A stretch of 42,242 nt of DNA, taken from positions 1 to 42,242 of the forward strand of contig JAPKXQ010000088.1 in NCBI GenBank assembly GCA_026394765.1. Direction: 5' to 3'. How positions within the stretch are numbered: the stretch's first letter is position 1; each line of letters opens with the position of its first letter. Below are positions 1-7,829 of the stretch, piece after piece. The position numbers and the translations under genes were made by a program. This DNA comes from Methanomicrobiales archaeon (GTDB taxonomy: Archaea > Halobacteriota > Methanomicrobia > Methanomicrobiales > Methanospirillaceae). A model generated the notes under the pieces. It saw only the letters and a program-made list of their open reading frames with translations. It was not told where the DNA came from and searched no databases.

Positions 1-2
1 AT

Positions 3-365
3 CTCTCTTTTGACCTGATCGCGACAAGCCCGGCTCGCCGTGCATATGAGACCGCTGATATCATCGCACGAGACCTAGGTCTTCTCTCTCGGCTCACCAC
101 ATGGGAGTCACTGGCAACGACTGGGGACGAGGGGGAGGTTGCTGCAGCACTTGAGCAGTACGAGGGGGAGGGCCCCCTCCTCCTTGTGGGGCACGAGCCC
201 ACTCTCAGTAACCTTGCGGCATACCTCATAGGGCTAGGTGCGGGAGGAGGGATACACCTCGCAAAGGGTGGTCTCATCCGGCTATCAGGAGACATTGGTG
301 ACGGGCCCGGGTCATTGGAGATCCGCTGGCTTCTAACACCCGCGATGATGAGTATGGGCCAATAG
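3..365 (+). CDS. sixA: SixA-like phosphohistidine phosphatase, 3' end (partial)
   Basis: The reading frame is open from the left edge to a TAG at 363-365, giving 120 residues without a start. Seen in the sequence: an SPARRAYETADII segment followed about 50 residues later by LLVGHEPTLSNLAAYL. In the histidine phosphatase superfamily (SixA branch) the first corresponds to the conserved SPxxRAxQTAxI helix and the second contains the second catalytic histidine (VGHEP). The N-terminal RHG motif lies outside the window. The family removes phosphate from phosphohistidine or other small phosphoesters in the cytoplasm; the substrate in methanogens is not known. The next gene starts 91 nt downstream on the same strand. 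The fold assignment is fairly secure, the specificity is not. Confidence 0.8.
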   Translation, partial: LSFDLIATSPARRAYETADIIARDLGLLSRLTTWESLATTGDEGEVAAALEQYEGEGPLLLVGHEPTLSNLAAYLIGLGAGGGIHLAKGGLIRLSGDIGDGPGSLEIRWLLTPAMMSMGQ

Positions 366-456
366 AGGGACAGATGAAGGCAAAGTACGACCCTTATATT
401 GAGAGTTCTGAACCTGTTCGACAGAGTTTTTCGTACAGAGCCCCAACACACTCCTC

Positions 457-1032
457 TTGATCGACACCCCCTCTCTCCTCCTCATCGGAGTCGGCCTCGC
501 AATGGACTGTTTTGCCATCTCGCTCGCTGCCGGAACCACCCGCGCAGCCAGGGCCCCCAGGGCAGCCCTCACCCTCGCGCTCTCTTTCGGTCTGTTCCAG
601 GCAGGAATGACCCTCTTTGGGTGGGGGGCGGGGAGCTGGGTGGTGGGTTCTATCGCAGGTTTTGCCCCTCTAATTGCATTTGGCCTCCTCACTGGGGTCG
701 GACTGAAGATCCTGGTCGAGGCATGGAGAGGGGGAGAAGAGGTGCGGGAGATAAGGGGCATTCTTACCATATTTGTACTCTCGGTTGCAACAAGCCTGGA
801 CGCCCTTGCAGTGGGTCTTTCGTTTGCAGTCTTCTCGATCGATATCGTGTGGGCAGCCCTCCTTATCGGATGTATGGCTTCTCTCTTCTCATCCGTGGGC
901 CTCTACCTCGGTGGGGCCATCTCCAGACAGCTGGGTAAGCATGCCGAAGCCCTCGGAGGGGTCATCCTCATTACAATTGGGATAAAGATCCTAATTGAGT
1001 ATGCCTCTGCCACCCCTATCTTCCTCTATTAG
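457..1032 (+). CDS. mntP: MntP-like manganese efflux pump
   Basis: A 191-residue integral membrane protein with about six hydrophobic segments. Two internally related motifs are visible: GLAMDCFAISLAAG near residue 15 and VATSLDALAVGLSF near residue 110. These are the duplicated, aspartate-containing helices typical of the MntP family, which exports Mn2+ across the cytoplasmic membrane. The start is TTG at 457: the frame is closed upstream by a TGA at 409, there is no ATG or GTG in between, and the family normally begins about 15 residues before the first AMD motif, as here. No strong ribosome site is visible. Length is normal for the family (about 185-190). Cation specificity is inferred from the family only. 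Confidence 0.82.
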   Translation: MIDTPSLLLIGVGLAMDCFAISLAAGTTRAARAPRAALTLALSFGLFQAGMTLFGWGAGSWVVGSIAGFAPLIAFGLLTGVGLKILVEAWRGGEEVREIRGILTIFVLSVATSLDALAVGLSFAVFSIDIVWAALLIGCMASLFSSVGLYLGGAISRQLGKHAEALGGVILITIGIKILIEYASATPIFLY

Positions 1033-1130
1033 CCTCCAGACGCAGTACCTGATTGTGCAGGGAAGGCATGGTCTTCCTCACCGTGAGATGACGCTCAAAT
1101 TTGGTAGTGCGATCAAGGAGCCATGCTGAT

Positions 1131-2405
1131 ATGGACCCTATCAGTGCATTTGCAATCACTTTCACGGTGATATTCATCGCCGGGGTCGCCTTCAGGATCT
1201 CCCCCTTCTTCACCCTCACCGGAGGAGCCCTCCTCTTTGGTCTCCTTATCGGCCTCTCTCCTGACGTCCTTGTTGCAGGGATCACTGATGGGATGGGGAG
1301 AGTTTTTGGCGTGTTTGCTATGATCATCCTCTCAGGGATGGTCCTGTCAGCGCTCCTCAAAGAGCAGGGGCTGATTGAGGTGATAATCGACGACCTCTCC
1401 AGGTTGTCTGCACGTCCCGGGACACTCGCGGCAGTTAGTGGATACCTCCTGAGTGTACCCCTAACCTGCACCATCACTGCATACGTCCTCCTAATCCCGG
1501 TCCTCTCACCCCTCGGACGAAACCCCCACCATAAGACGGCCATCCTCACCCTCGCGGCAGTGTCAGCCACGGTCTCCTACGTCCTCATCTTTCCTTCCCC
1601 TGTGGTCGCACCGGTCTTTGCTGGGATGGCACAGGACCTCTCCCCACTCACCTACCTCGCCGTTGCTATCCCTCTATCAGCCCTCATAGTTGGTGCGTGT
1701 ATCATAGCAGACCGGATGAAAGAAGGTAGAGATCTCACCACCGCTCCTCTGATAAGACCACACCCCATCAAGCCAGAAACGACCACAAATGGAATATCCC
1801 CCCGCATGAGGGCCTGGCTACCTTTCTTCGTTATGGGAGCGGTGATGGTCTGTGCGTTCTCATCCGGCGTCAGCCATCTGATCATCATTGAGGTTACCCC
1901 AGTATCAGGGATGATATCAGCCCTCCTCCTTGCTCCACACGCAGCATGGCGCCCGTGCACCAAAGAGGGAGTGCAGCGTGCAGGAGTGATCCTCTTTGAC
2001 ATCTGTGGTGCTGGTGCACTGGGTGCCCTCATTGTGGAGGGGGGATTTTCTACCGCTGCCTATACTTCACTTGCCCCAGTCCTTCCCCAGGTCCTCATCC
2101 CCTTCACGCTAGCAGCGATAATCCAGACCGCTCAAGGGTCCCGGATCACCACCGCGGTGGTCACCACCGCAACCCTCGTGAGCATACCATCCCTTACAGC
2201 CGGCATCAGCCCTCTCACCACGGTCCTGATGGTATCAGCCGGGACCTGTCTATTCTCTACCGTGACCGACCCCTTCTTCTGGATCATCTGCAGGACCACA
2301 GGGGCACCCCCCCTGGAGGTAACGCTCCGCTACACCATCCCCCTCGCACTCGCAGGCCTTACCATCCTCGCTGCTGCTCTCTCCATCCAGTTCTTCACCA
2401 TTTAG
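1131..2405 (+). CDS. GntP-family (gluconate/H+ symporter-like) permease
   Basis: A 424-residue polytopic membrane protein with 11-12 hydrophobic stretches. The segments FFTLTGGALLFGLLIGL near the N terminus, the central QTAQGS motif (IIQTAQGSRITTAVVTTATL, about residue 330) and the helix pattern around them resemble the GntP/citrate-type permeases, which take up organic acids with protons. An upstream TTG at 1101 keeps the frame open, but ATG 1131 is preferred because AAGGAG lies at 1115-1120, ten bases before it. The 3' end overlaps the convergent agmatine-pathway gene by 11 bp. The substrate cannot be read from the sequence; no sugar-acid catabolic gene is nearby. The N-terminal half of the match is weaker than the central motif. 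Confidence 0.72.
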   Translation: MDPISAFAITFTVIFIAGVAFRISPFFTLTGGALLFGLLIGLSPDVLVAGITDGMGRVFGVFAMIILSGMVLSALLKEQGLIEVIIDDLSRLSARPGTLAAVSGYLLSVPLTCTITAYVLLIPVLSPLGRNPHHKTAILTLAAVSATVSYVLIFPSPVVAPVFAGMAQDLSPLTYLAVAIPLSALIVGACIIADRMKEGRDLTTAPLIRPHPIKPETTTNGISPRMRAWLPFFVMGAVMVCAFSSGVSHLIIIEVTPVSGMISALLLAPHAAWRPCTKEGVQRAGVILFDICGAGALGALIVEGGFSTAAYTSLAPVLPQVLIPFTLAAIIQTAQGSRITTAVVTTATLVSIPSLTAGISPLTTVLMVSAGTCLFSTVTDPFFWIICRTTGAPPLEVTLRYTIPLALAGLTILAAALSIQFFTI

Positions 2406-4341
2406 GTGAGGAAGGCCGAGTCAGGAAACCAGGCTGCTGCTGCGTGATGCAGTGGATGGCCCCCATCCCTTCGATCATTGCCCTGCAGTCGATACCCCTG
2501 ACATCCCGGTCTGGGAAGAGAGGTTTGAGTGTAGCGAGTGCGCGTGCATCCATTGGGTCACCGTAGGTTGGGACAAGGACAACTTCGTTTCCGATATAGA
2601 AGTTCGTGTAACTAGCAGGGAGGGGGTGGTCCTTTCCCACACACCCCGGGACAGGGAGCGTAACAATGGCAAGTGGCAGTCCGTCCTGATCTGTGGCAGA
2701 AGACAGGCGTGCGTAGTTCTCCTCCAGCACTGCGTAATTTATGTCACTGGGGTCATCACTCCTGCTGCACACTACCGTTCTTTCGTCTACAAACCTCGCA
2801 ATATCGTCGATATGGCCATCGGTGTCATCTCCTTCTATCCCTTCCCCGAGCCATATCACCTTTCTCACCCCCAGGTAGGCCATCAGGTACTGCTCGATAG
2901 CGTCACGGGAGAGGTGCGGGTTTCTGTTCCTGTTCAGGAGACACTGCTCGGTGGTGAGGACCGTTCCCCTCCCGTTCACCTCGATCGAACCCCCTTCGAG
3001 GACGATTCCCGGAGAGAAGACCGGTACTTTTAGGAGGTGGTGGAGTAGGGATGGAACCTCCCGGTCAGCGGCAAGGGTCTCGTACTTCCCACCCCAGGCA
3101 TTGAAGTCCCACTGGACCATCGCGACACCCGGTCCCTCACCCCCCACGAGGAACGTCGGACCATAGTCCCTGAACCAGACATCAGCGTATTTGGTGATGT
3201 AGAGGACGACTTGTGACGGGTCGCCCCCGTCACGCCGAATACGCGCAGCGATATCTACCGCTATCTGATCGTCCTGCACCAGGAGATGCACGGTCTCGCT
3301 CTGGTGGAGAGCGAGGATTATCGCAATAAACGTCTCTCTCACTCTGAAAAGATCAAGAAACGTCTCTTTGTCATGAGGCCAGGCGAGCCAGACCGCGTCA
3401 TGGCGCTCCCACTCGGCCGGCATGCGGTACCCCCGTGCAGCCGGGGTACAGAGGACTGCCCCACCACCTGAATCAGGTGCACGCCCCTGCCCGGTGAGGG
3501 TATGATAGGTTTCAGGACGCCTGTTCCTAAAAAATCCCCAACCCTCACGGGTCCGGGAAGGAACCTCCATGTCCAGATCAGCGACTATTACTGCCTCGTC
3601 TTCCCTCCCGGCACGTGCTATCACTGCACCAAAGGGGTCAGCGACAAAGGAGTTGCCAAAGAAGAGGAGGCCATCCTCACGGCCGACACGGTTCACCGGG
3701 GCGACGTACACGCTGTTTGCGATGGCGTGCCCCAGCTGGACTGTCTCCCATGCGCGAGCCCAGTCCCCCTCGCAGGTCTCTTCATCACCGCGGATCCACC
3801 CGATAGCAGTGGGATAAAAGATTAGGTCGGCACCCATCAAGGCCACAGTACGTGCTGCTTCAGGGAACCACTGGTCATAGCATATAAGGACTGAGAACGT
3901 GGCATGATCAGTCTGGTAGACCCTGTACTCCTCACCAGGTGTAAAGTAGTCCTTCTCATAGAAGAGGGGGTCGTGGGGTATGTGGACCTTCCTGTATGGA
4001 GGGTGGACAGGTCCGTTCTCTCCGACCACCACCGCGGTGTTGAAGAATTTTCCGTCCTGGCCACGCTCATAGATAGGGACAATGACGGTGATCTTCAGTT
4101 CCTGTGCAACCCTGGATACTTCAAGCACCGTCTTTCCATGGAGGGCTTCTGCATATGGAGCCGCATCTGCACTCCTGCTATGCGACCTATACTGGGGGAA
4201 GTAAAGTGACCTGAAGAGTTCAGGGAGGCAGACAATCACTGCACCCCGCGATGCCGCGACCCGTACCCCCGCAATTGCCAGATCCAGGTTCTTATCAGGG
4301 TCTGGGGAGACCCTCATCTGTACTAAACCTATCCGCACCAT
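2395..4341 (-). CDS. aguBA: Fused N-carbamoylputrescine amidase / agmatine deiminase
   Basis: One 648-residue reading frame carries two enzymes. Residues about 1-295 are a nitrilase-superfamily domain with the full Glu-Lys-Cys triad (E41 in LPELF, K118 in YRKVHIP, C154 in ICYDQWFPEAAR), closest in pattern to N-carbamoylputrescine amidase (AguB). Residues about 299-640 are agmatine deiminase (AguA, PPAD fold): WLAWPHD, WFRDYGPTF, DDTDGHIDD and the catalytic Cys in GMGAIHCITQQQP (C631). Together they would convert agmatine to N-carbamoylputrescine and then putrescine with release of two NH3 and CO2. In most organisms these are separate neighbouring genes. The start is taken at ATG 4341 (protein beginning MVRIGLVQM, as in the family); ATG 4350 and TTG 4377 are in-frame alternatives. 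No stop or frame slip lies at the junction. Confidence 0.9.
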   Translation of the reverse strand: MVRIGLVQMRVSPDPDKNLDLAIAGVRVAASRGAVIVCLPELFRSLYFPQYRSHSRSADAAPYAEALHGKTVLEVSRVAQELKITVIVPIYERGQDGKFFNTAVVVGENGPVHPPYRKVHIPHDPLFYEKDYFTPGEEYRVYQTDHATFSVLICYDQWFPEAARTVALMGADLIFYPTAIGWIRGDEETCEGDWARAWETVQLGHAIANSVYVAPVNRVGREDGLLFFGNSFVADPFGAVIARAGREDEAVIVADLDMEVPSRTREGWGFFRNRRPETYHTLTGQGRAPDSGGGAVLCTPAARGYRMPAEWERHDAVWLAWPHDKETFLDLFRVRETFIAIILALHQSETVHLLVQDDQIAVDIAARIRRDGGDPSQVVLYITKYADVWFRDYGPTFLVGGEGPGVAMVQWDFNAWGGKYETLAADREVPSLLHHLLKVPVFSPGIVLEGGSIEVNGRGTVLTTEQCLLNRNRNPHLSRDAIEQYLMAYLGVRKVIWLGEGIEGDDTDGHIDDIARFVDERTVVCSRSDDPSDINYAVLEENYARLSSATDQDGLPLAIVTLPVPGCVGKDHPLPASYTNFYIGNEVVLVPTYGDPMDARALATLKPLFPDRDVRGIDCRAMIEGMGAIHCITQQQPGFLTRPSSPKW

Positions 4342-4377
4342 ACCTACCATTCTCTTCGCCGAATACGTGGCCTCCAA

Positions 4378-4557
4378 CAGTATAATGTCTTCCTTATCGC
4401 ATGGGGGAGGTTCTCACCCTCATCTGCAACCGCCTCACCCTCTGCACCGCATCATCGCCAGGCTCATCAGGAGTAAAGAGCGAATACCTCTCTTTAATGA
4501 TGGGTGCGGTGGTCTTCCCGTCACGCTTTGGGCAAGAAGTTCATGGAGGAGAGAAAC
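4378..4557. other. Divergent intergenic region
   Basis: Roughly 180 bp between the divergent agmatine-pathway gene and the flavoprotein gene. On the minus strand a weak TATA-like ACATTATAC sits near 4379-4388, about 25-30 nt before the likely transcript start of the fusion gene. On the plus strand GGAGGAG at 4545-4551 serves the flavoprotein start at 4558. No RNA gene or repeat was recognised. Confidence 0.4.
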
Positions 4558-5628
4558 GTGATAAGATCGGGTGGAGGGGGGGTCATCACTTCTTTCCAGC
4601 TCAATGAGGTCCTCATCGCAGCATCGAGGGCCCCGAGCCCATGTAACCGGCAGCCCTGGCGGTTCACAACCACAGGTGAGGCCCAGTTCCAAGTCGCACT
4701 TGACCATGAACGGCTACTTCCGGTCCTTGACCCTTACCACCGGGAGGGCCACATCGCGGTGGGAGCGTTCCTGGAGACGGCGGTCATTGCAGCGCGCGGG
4801 GCAGGCAAAACCGCCGACTTGCAGTACTTCCCTGACGGGTGGTACGGCCAAAAAGAGTTGCGGGACCTCCCAGTCGCACGGGTTACACTCGATCCCGGCC
4901 AAGTTTCCAGGTCAGACCCCCTCTGCACTGCAATCTCCACCCGTCAGTCGAACATGAGAGCCTATAACCGGCGGCCTTTGAGTGACCTCCACCAGACAAT
5001 GCTCCTGGATTCCTGCTCTGCGTACCAAATACCCATCGCATTGACGCAAGATCTGGGCCTTATCCAGGAGGTCGCAACACTCCAGGCCCGAGCAACAGAA
5101 GTCATGCTGGAGGACCCACTGCGGCAGGAGGAGTTCTTCAGTCACTTCTCCGGTCTCTCGGGGCGAGGGATAGTGCCTGGGGGATACGGCCTCGCTCAGT
5201 GCGGGTACGGGACGATTCACGCTTCAATGATGAGTCTGGTCCAATTAATGCGGTGTTATCTCCTCAACAAAGAGGACGCCGCTGCCTCGTTGTACAGTGC
5301 TATGGTCTTTCGGGAGATGATGAGCGCTGCAGCCCTCGGCTGGGTAAGTACAAAGGGGTCTTCCCGGATCGACCAGGTCCTCGCCGGTCGTGCCTACGCA
5401 GCTGTGGACCTCACCGCAGCAGCGTGTGGAGTCGCCATTCATCCAATGACACATATCCTCGGTGATTACCCTGCCATGAAGGGCCTTTCTGACTCTCTTG
5501 CCCAACTCCTGGGAGTCACGTCCGGGCGGACTATCCAGATGCTCTTCAGGGTTGGGTATGCAAGACCTGTCCCGAAGACAGAGAGGCGGAATACAGGTGG
5601 ATCTTCCCAGGTGCGCCCGGTTACATGA
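4558..5628 (+). CDS. Acg/nitroreductase-like FMN-binding protein
   Basis: A 356-residue protein. The N terminus has SRAPSPCNRQPWRF, matching the R-x-A-P-S-x-x-N-x-Q-P-W phosphate/FMN-binding signature of the nitroreductase superfamily, and the length and the later RAYNRRPL and PMTHILGDYP segments resemble the Acg subgroup, which carries two degenerate nitroreductase halves. The family binds FMN; in mycobacteria Acg is proposed to store or sequester flavin, and no reaction can be assigned here. GTG 4558 is chosen as the start because a strong GGAGGAG at 4545-4551 lies six bases upstream; the frame stays open to GTG 4504. The gene stands alone, with the next plus-strand gene about 100 nt downstream. 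Confidence 0.7.
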   Translation: MIRSGGGGVITSFQLNEVLIAASRAPSPCNRQPWRFTTTGEAQFQVALDHERLLPVLDPYHREGHIAVGAFLETAVIAARGAGKTADLQYFPDGWYGQKELRDLPVARVTLDPGQVSRSDPLCTAISTRQSNMRAYNRRPLSDLHQTMLLDSCSAYQIPIALTQDLGLIQEVATLQARATEVMLEDPLRQEEFFSHFSGLSGRGIVPGGYGLAQCGYGTIHASMMSLVQLMRCYLLNKEDAAASLYSAMVFREMMSAAALGWVSTKGSSRIDQVLAGRAYAAVDLTAAACGVAIHPMTHILGDYPAMKGLSDSLAQLLGVTSGRTIQMLFRVGYARPVPKTERRNTGGSSQVRPVT

Positions 5629-5724
5629 TGTGGGGCATACACTGCTTATGCATAGCGGTTTGGCCCGCACTTGCCACATCCTTGAAGTGATCTCCCCCCA
5701 GAGTAATGAATAGGCAGAATTTCG

Positions 5725-6135
5725 ATGTTTGAGTACCTCAACCGCTTCGAAAAGGGAGTATACCTGATCCTCATCTTAGTGCTCGCCTTTGTGGTTGGAG
5801 TCTCAGTTGTTGAGCTCGTCTGGATGGTTATCCAGGGTTTGATTAATTTTACCCCGTTAAGGCTTGAGAACTACGAGCTCCTCAACCTCTTTGGTTTCTT
5901 CCTCCTCGTCTTAATAGGCGTGGAGCTTCTGGACACCATCAAGATGTACATCATAAAAAACGAGATCCACGTCGAGATCGTGGTCCTCCTCGCGATAATC
6001 GCCATCGCACGCAAGGTGATCCTTCTAGAGTTCAGCGAGCAGGACTACCTCATGGTCATATCCATCGGGGTCCTCTTCATCTCCCTCTCGGGGGGCTACT
6101 ACCTGGTCAAGAGGGCAGGGACCAAAATCGAATGA
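5725..6135 (+). CDS. PsiE-family membrane protein
   Basis: A 136-residue protein with four predicted membrane helices: about residues 10-37, 48-72, 78-95 and 103-125. The stretch VEIVVLLAIIAIARKVILLE between the second and third helices is the conserved core of the phosphate-starvation-inducible PsiE family. Biochemical function is unknown in any organism; some bacterial members are induced by phosphate limitation. The ATG at 5725 has only a weak AGGCAG upstream. The gene is flanked by non-coding DNA on both sides and appears monocistronic. Confidence 0.75.
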   Translation: MFEYLNRFEKGVYLILILVLAFVVGVSVVELVWMVIQGLINFTPLRLENYELLNLFGFFLLVLIGVELLDTIKMYIIKNEIHVEIVVLLAIIAIARKVILLEFSEQDYLMVISIGVLFISLSGGYYLVKRAGTKIE

Positions 6136-6383
6136 GTGGGGGCCCAGTCTGGCGCAGTAAATGTACTGGTTGGATGCAGAACGAATGCAGTGTGCTGCCC
6201 GGCCACTGCTATCGAGGTGACTAGGGCCAATTATCAGGGACCAAACGATTTGGAGCATTCTTCTTATCTGTCACTCCCCTGCAGTCAGTGTAAGATAATG
6301 CTCCAAAATGGCTACGACTATCCCCAAGTCTCAATATGGGCGGCCTGACCAGGGCCCTTACTGATATGAAACCCCCTGTTTTT
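6136..6383. other. Intergenic region with long inverted repeat
   Basis: About 250 bp without a supported gene, lying between the convergent PsiE-family and SnoaL-like genes. It contains the inverted repeat listed separately at 6249-6307. Short open frames exist on both strands but none has a ribosome site together with a recognisable protein. Confidence 0.5.
6249..6307. repeat. Perfect 11-bp inverted repeat forming a 59-nt hairpin
   Basis: TTTGGAGCATT at 6249-6259 is the exact reverse complement of AATGCTCCAAA at 6297-6307. Inside it, ATCT (6266-6269) can pair with AGAT (6293-6296), and CACT (6272-6275) with AGTG (6287-6290), leaving a loop around a CTGCAG palindrome. The element sits between two convergent genes. 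It could be a bidirectional transcript-end structure, a small structured RNA, or a remnant of a miniature mobile element. There is no long T run after it, so a classic terminator is not favoured. Confidence 0.6.
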
Positions 6384-6806
6384 CTACCGCTCTTGTGAGT
6401 TGAATCCTGGCACAATCACCTGTGCTCCTTCCCCAGCAGAGAGGTGAAGGTGCGCTATAACCCAGGTATGGCCAGTCCCCCGGAGGACTGCAGTCATGTA
6501 TCCCATGACGCTGTTCTCTCCCAGAACGAACCGCCAGGTCCCACAAACCCATGCAGTAGTGCCCTCGGCTGCGATTATGATGTTGTCAAATGCGAGGGAG
6601 CACCCAGGGTCTGATGAAAGGTCTCTCTTTGCGAGAGCTACAAATGTCTCTCTCCCTTCTGTTACTGAGCTGCAACCTGGGCCAAACCATGTAAATACGT
6701 CGTTAAGGAGAGCTGATGTAGTCTCGAAGTCCTTCCTGGAGTACGAGGAGGCGAAGCGGTCGATGATATCGGTGACCTGGACCCGCGTCTGCGCACTGAC
6801 CGTCAT
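6384..6806 (-). CDS. SnoaL-like / NTF2-fold protein
   Basis: About 140 residues. The pattern of an N-terminal helix (IIDRFASSYSRKDFETTSALLND), a WFGPG turn, and then alternating beta strands (TTAWVCGTWRFVL, HTWVIAHLHLS) is that of the SnoaL-like/DUF4440 branch of the NTF2-fold superfamily. Members include small hydrolases, isomerases and many proteins of unknown role; no catalytic assignment is possible. The start is uncertain: ATG 6806 gives a protein beginning MTVSAQTRVQVTDIID, which fits the fold; ATG 6860 would add 18 residues of unlikely composition. Neither has a good ribosome site. The gene lies downstream of the terminator-like hairpin at 6947-6982. Confidence 0.6.
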   Translation of the reverse strand: MTVSAQTRVQVTDIIDRFASSYSRKDFETTSALLNDVFTWFGPGCSSVTEGRETFVALAKRDLSSDPGCSLAFDNIIIAAEGTTAWVCGTWRFVLGENSVMGYMTAVLRGTGHTWVIAHLHLSAGEGAQVIVPGFNSQER

Positions 6807-6946
6807 GTGAGGAATAGGTAGATCCCAGGGGATGAAGGCTCTTTGCCCCCTACAGGACATTTATTCATGGACCCTGTCTTTTGAGGGGCCCGGAGACGAA
6901 ATATGCAAGAGGGCCGGTATACAGCCTGGGTGTGTGAGTGGTATCT

Positions 6947-6982
6947 AAAAAAAATATGGCCGTGGTGGTGTAATGCCCACGG
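6947..6982 (-). terminator. Hairpin plus T8 terminator
   Basis: CCGTGG at 6960-6965 pairs with CCACGG at 6977-6982. On the minus strand the stem is followed by eight T residues (A8 at 6947-6954 on the plus strand). It begins directly after the stop codon of the small secreted protein gene, so it most likely ends that transcript. Confidence 0.65.
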
Positions 6983-7498
6983 TTATAGCCTGCCCCCGGA
7001 TAGATAATCGGCAGAGAACGTGAAGAGGTGGATAGCACCGTTCGCAGTCACCTCGTTAGAGTAATCAAGGATCGCGGCAGGGCCAGAGATACCCCTTCCC
7101 TCAATACCGTTCCCTGCGATGGAGGCAGAGATTGTCCCATCAGCGGCTGTGATTACCGGTACCCTAAATGATTCCGGGATGCCTTCCGGGGATATCACCC
7201 CAAATTCTGGTCTCCTATTGGCCCCATTGAGACCATCTCCTGATGGTTGGGTGATGAATGGTGTACCGGCCTCGTTACTGGCCGCTATATTCCGGGTAGA
7301 TGCCACGGCGCATATTGCAGTCCCCTCAAGCGGGCACCACATGGGTGCTAATGAGGTGTCGCACGCAGCTCCCGGCGCGGGACATTGCCCACACCCTCCC
7401 GAACCTCTACAACCAGTGCTTTCTGCCACGCACGGCCCTGCAATGAGGAGGGCTACTGCGAGCACCGAGAGGGTGGCAATATATCTGATATGTATCAT
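6983..7498 (-). CDS. Small secreted protein, Cys-rich N terminus, unknown function
   Basis: A 171-residue protein not assigned to a family. It starts with a classic signal peptide (MIHIRYIATLSVLAVALLIAG, cleavage probably near CVAES at residue 26). The mature N terminus is rich in cysteine: CRGSGGCGQCPAPGAACDT followed by MWCPLEGTAICAV, seven cysteines within about 45 residues, which could form disulfides or hold a metal or cluster outside the cell. The remainder is Gly/Ala/Ser rich with predicted beta structure and no further membrane segment, so it is probably exported. GAGAGG lies seven bases before ATG 7498. It is followed by a hairpin terminator and appears to be a single-gene unit. Confidence 0.65.
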   Translation of the reverse strand: MIHIRYIATLSVLAVALLIAGPCVAESTGCRGSGGCGQCPAPGAACDTSLAPMWCPLEGTAICAVASTRNIAASNEAGTPFITQPSGDGLNGANRRPEFGVISPEGIPESFRVPVITAADGTISASIAGNGIEGRGISGPAAILDYSNEVTANGAIHLFTFSADYLSGGRL

Positions 7499-7829
7499 GG
7501 TATAACCTCTCTATTGGTTAGGGGCGCCAAGGGTGCGCACGAGATCCACAAAGACCATTGGCACCATGGTGCCCCACCTGGTGCGGCTCCGGAGAGTCCA
7601 GTAATGTCCTCCCGGCTCCGGCACCATTCCTATAGTTCCCGCCTGCCCTATTTGTATTCTTGAGATGTACCTGGTTCAACAGGGGGTCATTTTACATCAT
7701 CCACTTAAACGACCGGGTGGGATAGAGGATCTCACTCACTATTGCTCCCGGTGAGCCCAAAGAATGGGGCCAAATGTGCATCCTCGGGACATCTAATAGA
7801 CGACAGAAAAAGAGGGATTGGAGGAGACA
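7499..7829. other. Intergenic region between two secreted-protein genes
   Basis: About 330 bp lying between two minus-strand genes. It holds the ribosome site of the small secreted protein at its left end, a perfect 14-bp palindrome GGCACCATGGTGCC at 7560-7573, and an AT-rich stretch near 7648-7660 that could be its promoter. A pyrimidine tract seen on the minus strand as CCCTCTTTTTCTG (about 7803-7815), just after the stop of the large surface protein, resembles an archaeal T-rich termination signal. No gene is supported. Confidence 0.4.

Noticed and set aside
7560-7573. Perfect 14-bp palindrome in the intergenic region
   Set aside because: Could be an operator, but a single short palindrome without a promoter next to it is not enough to call a site.
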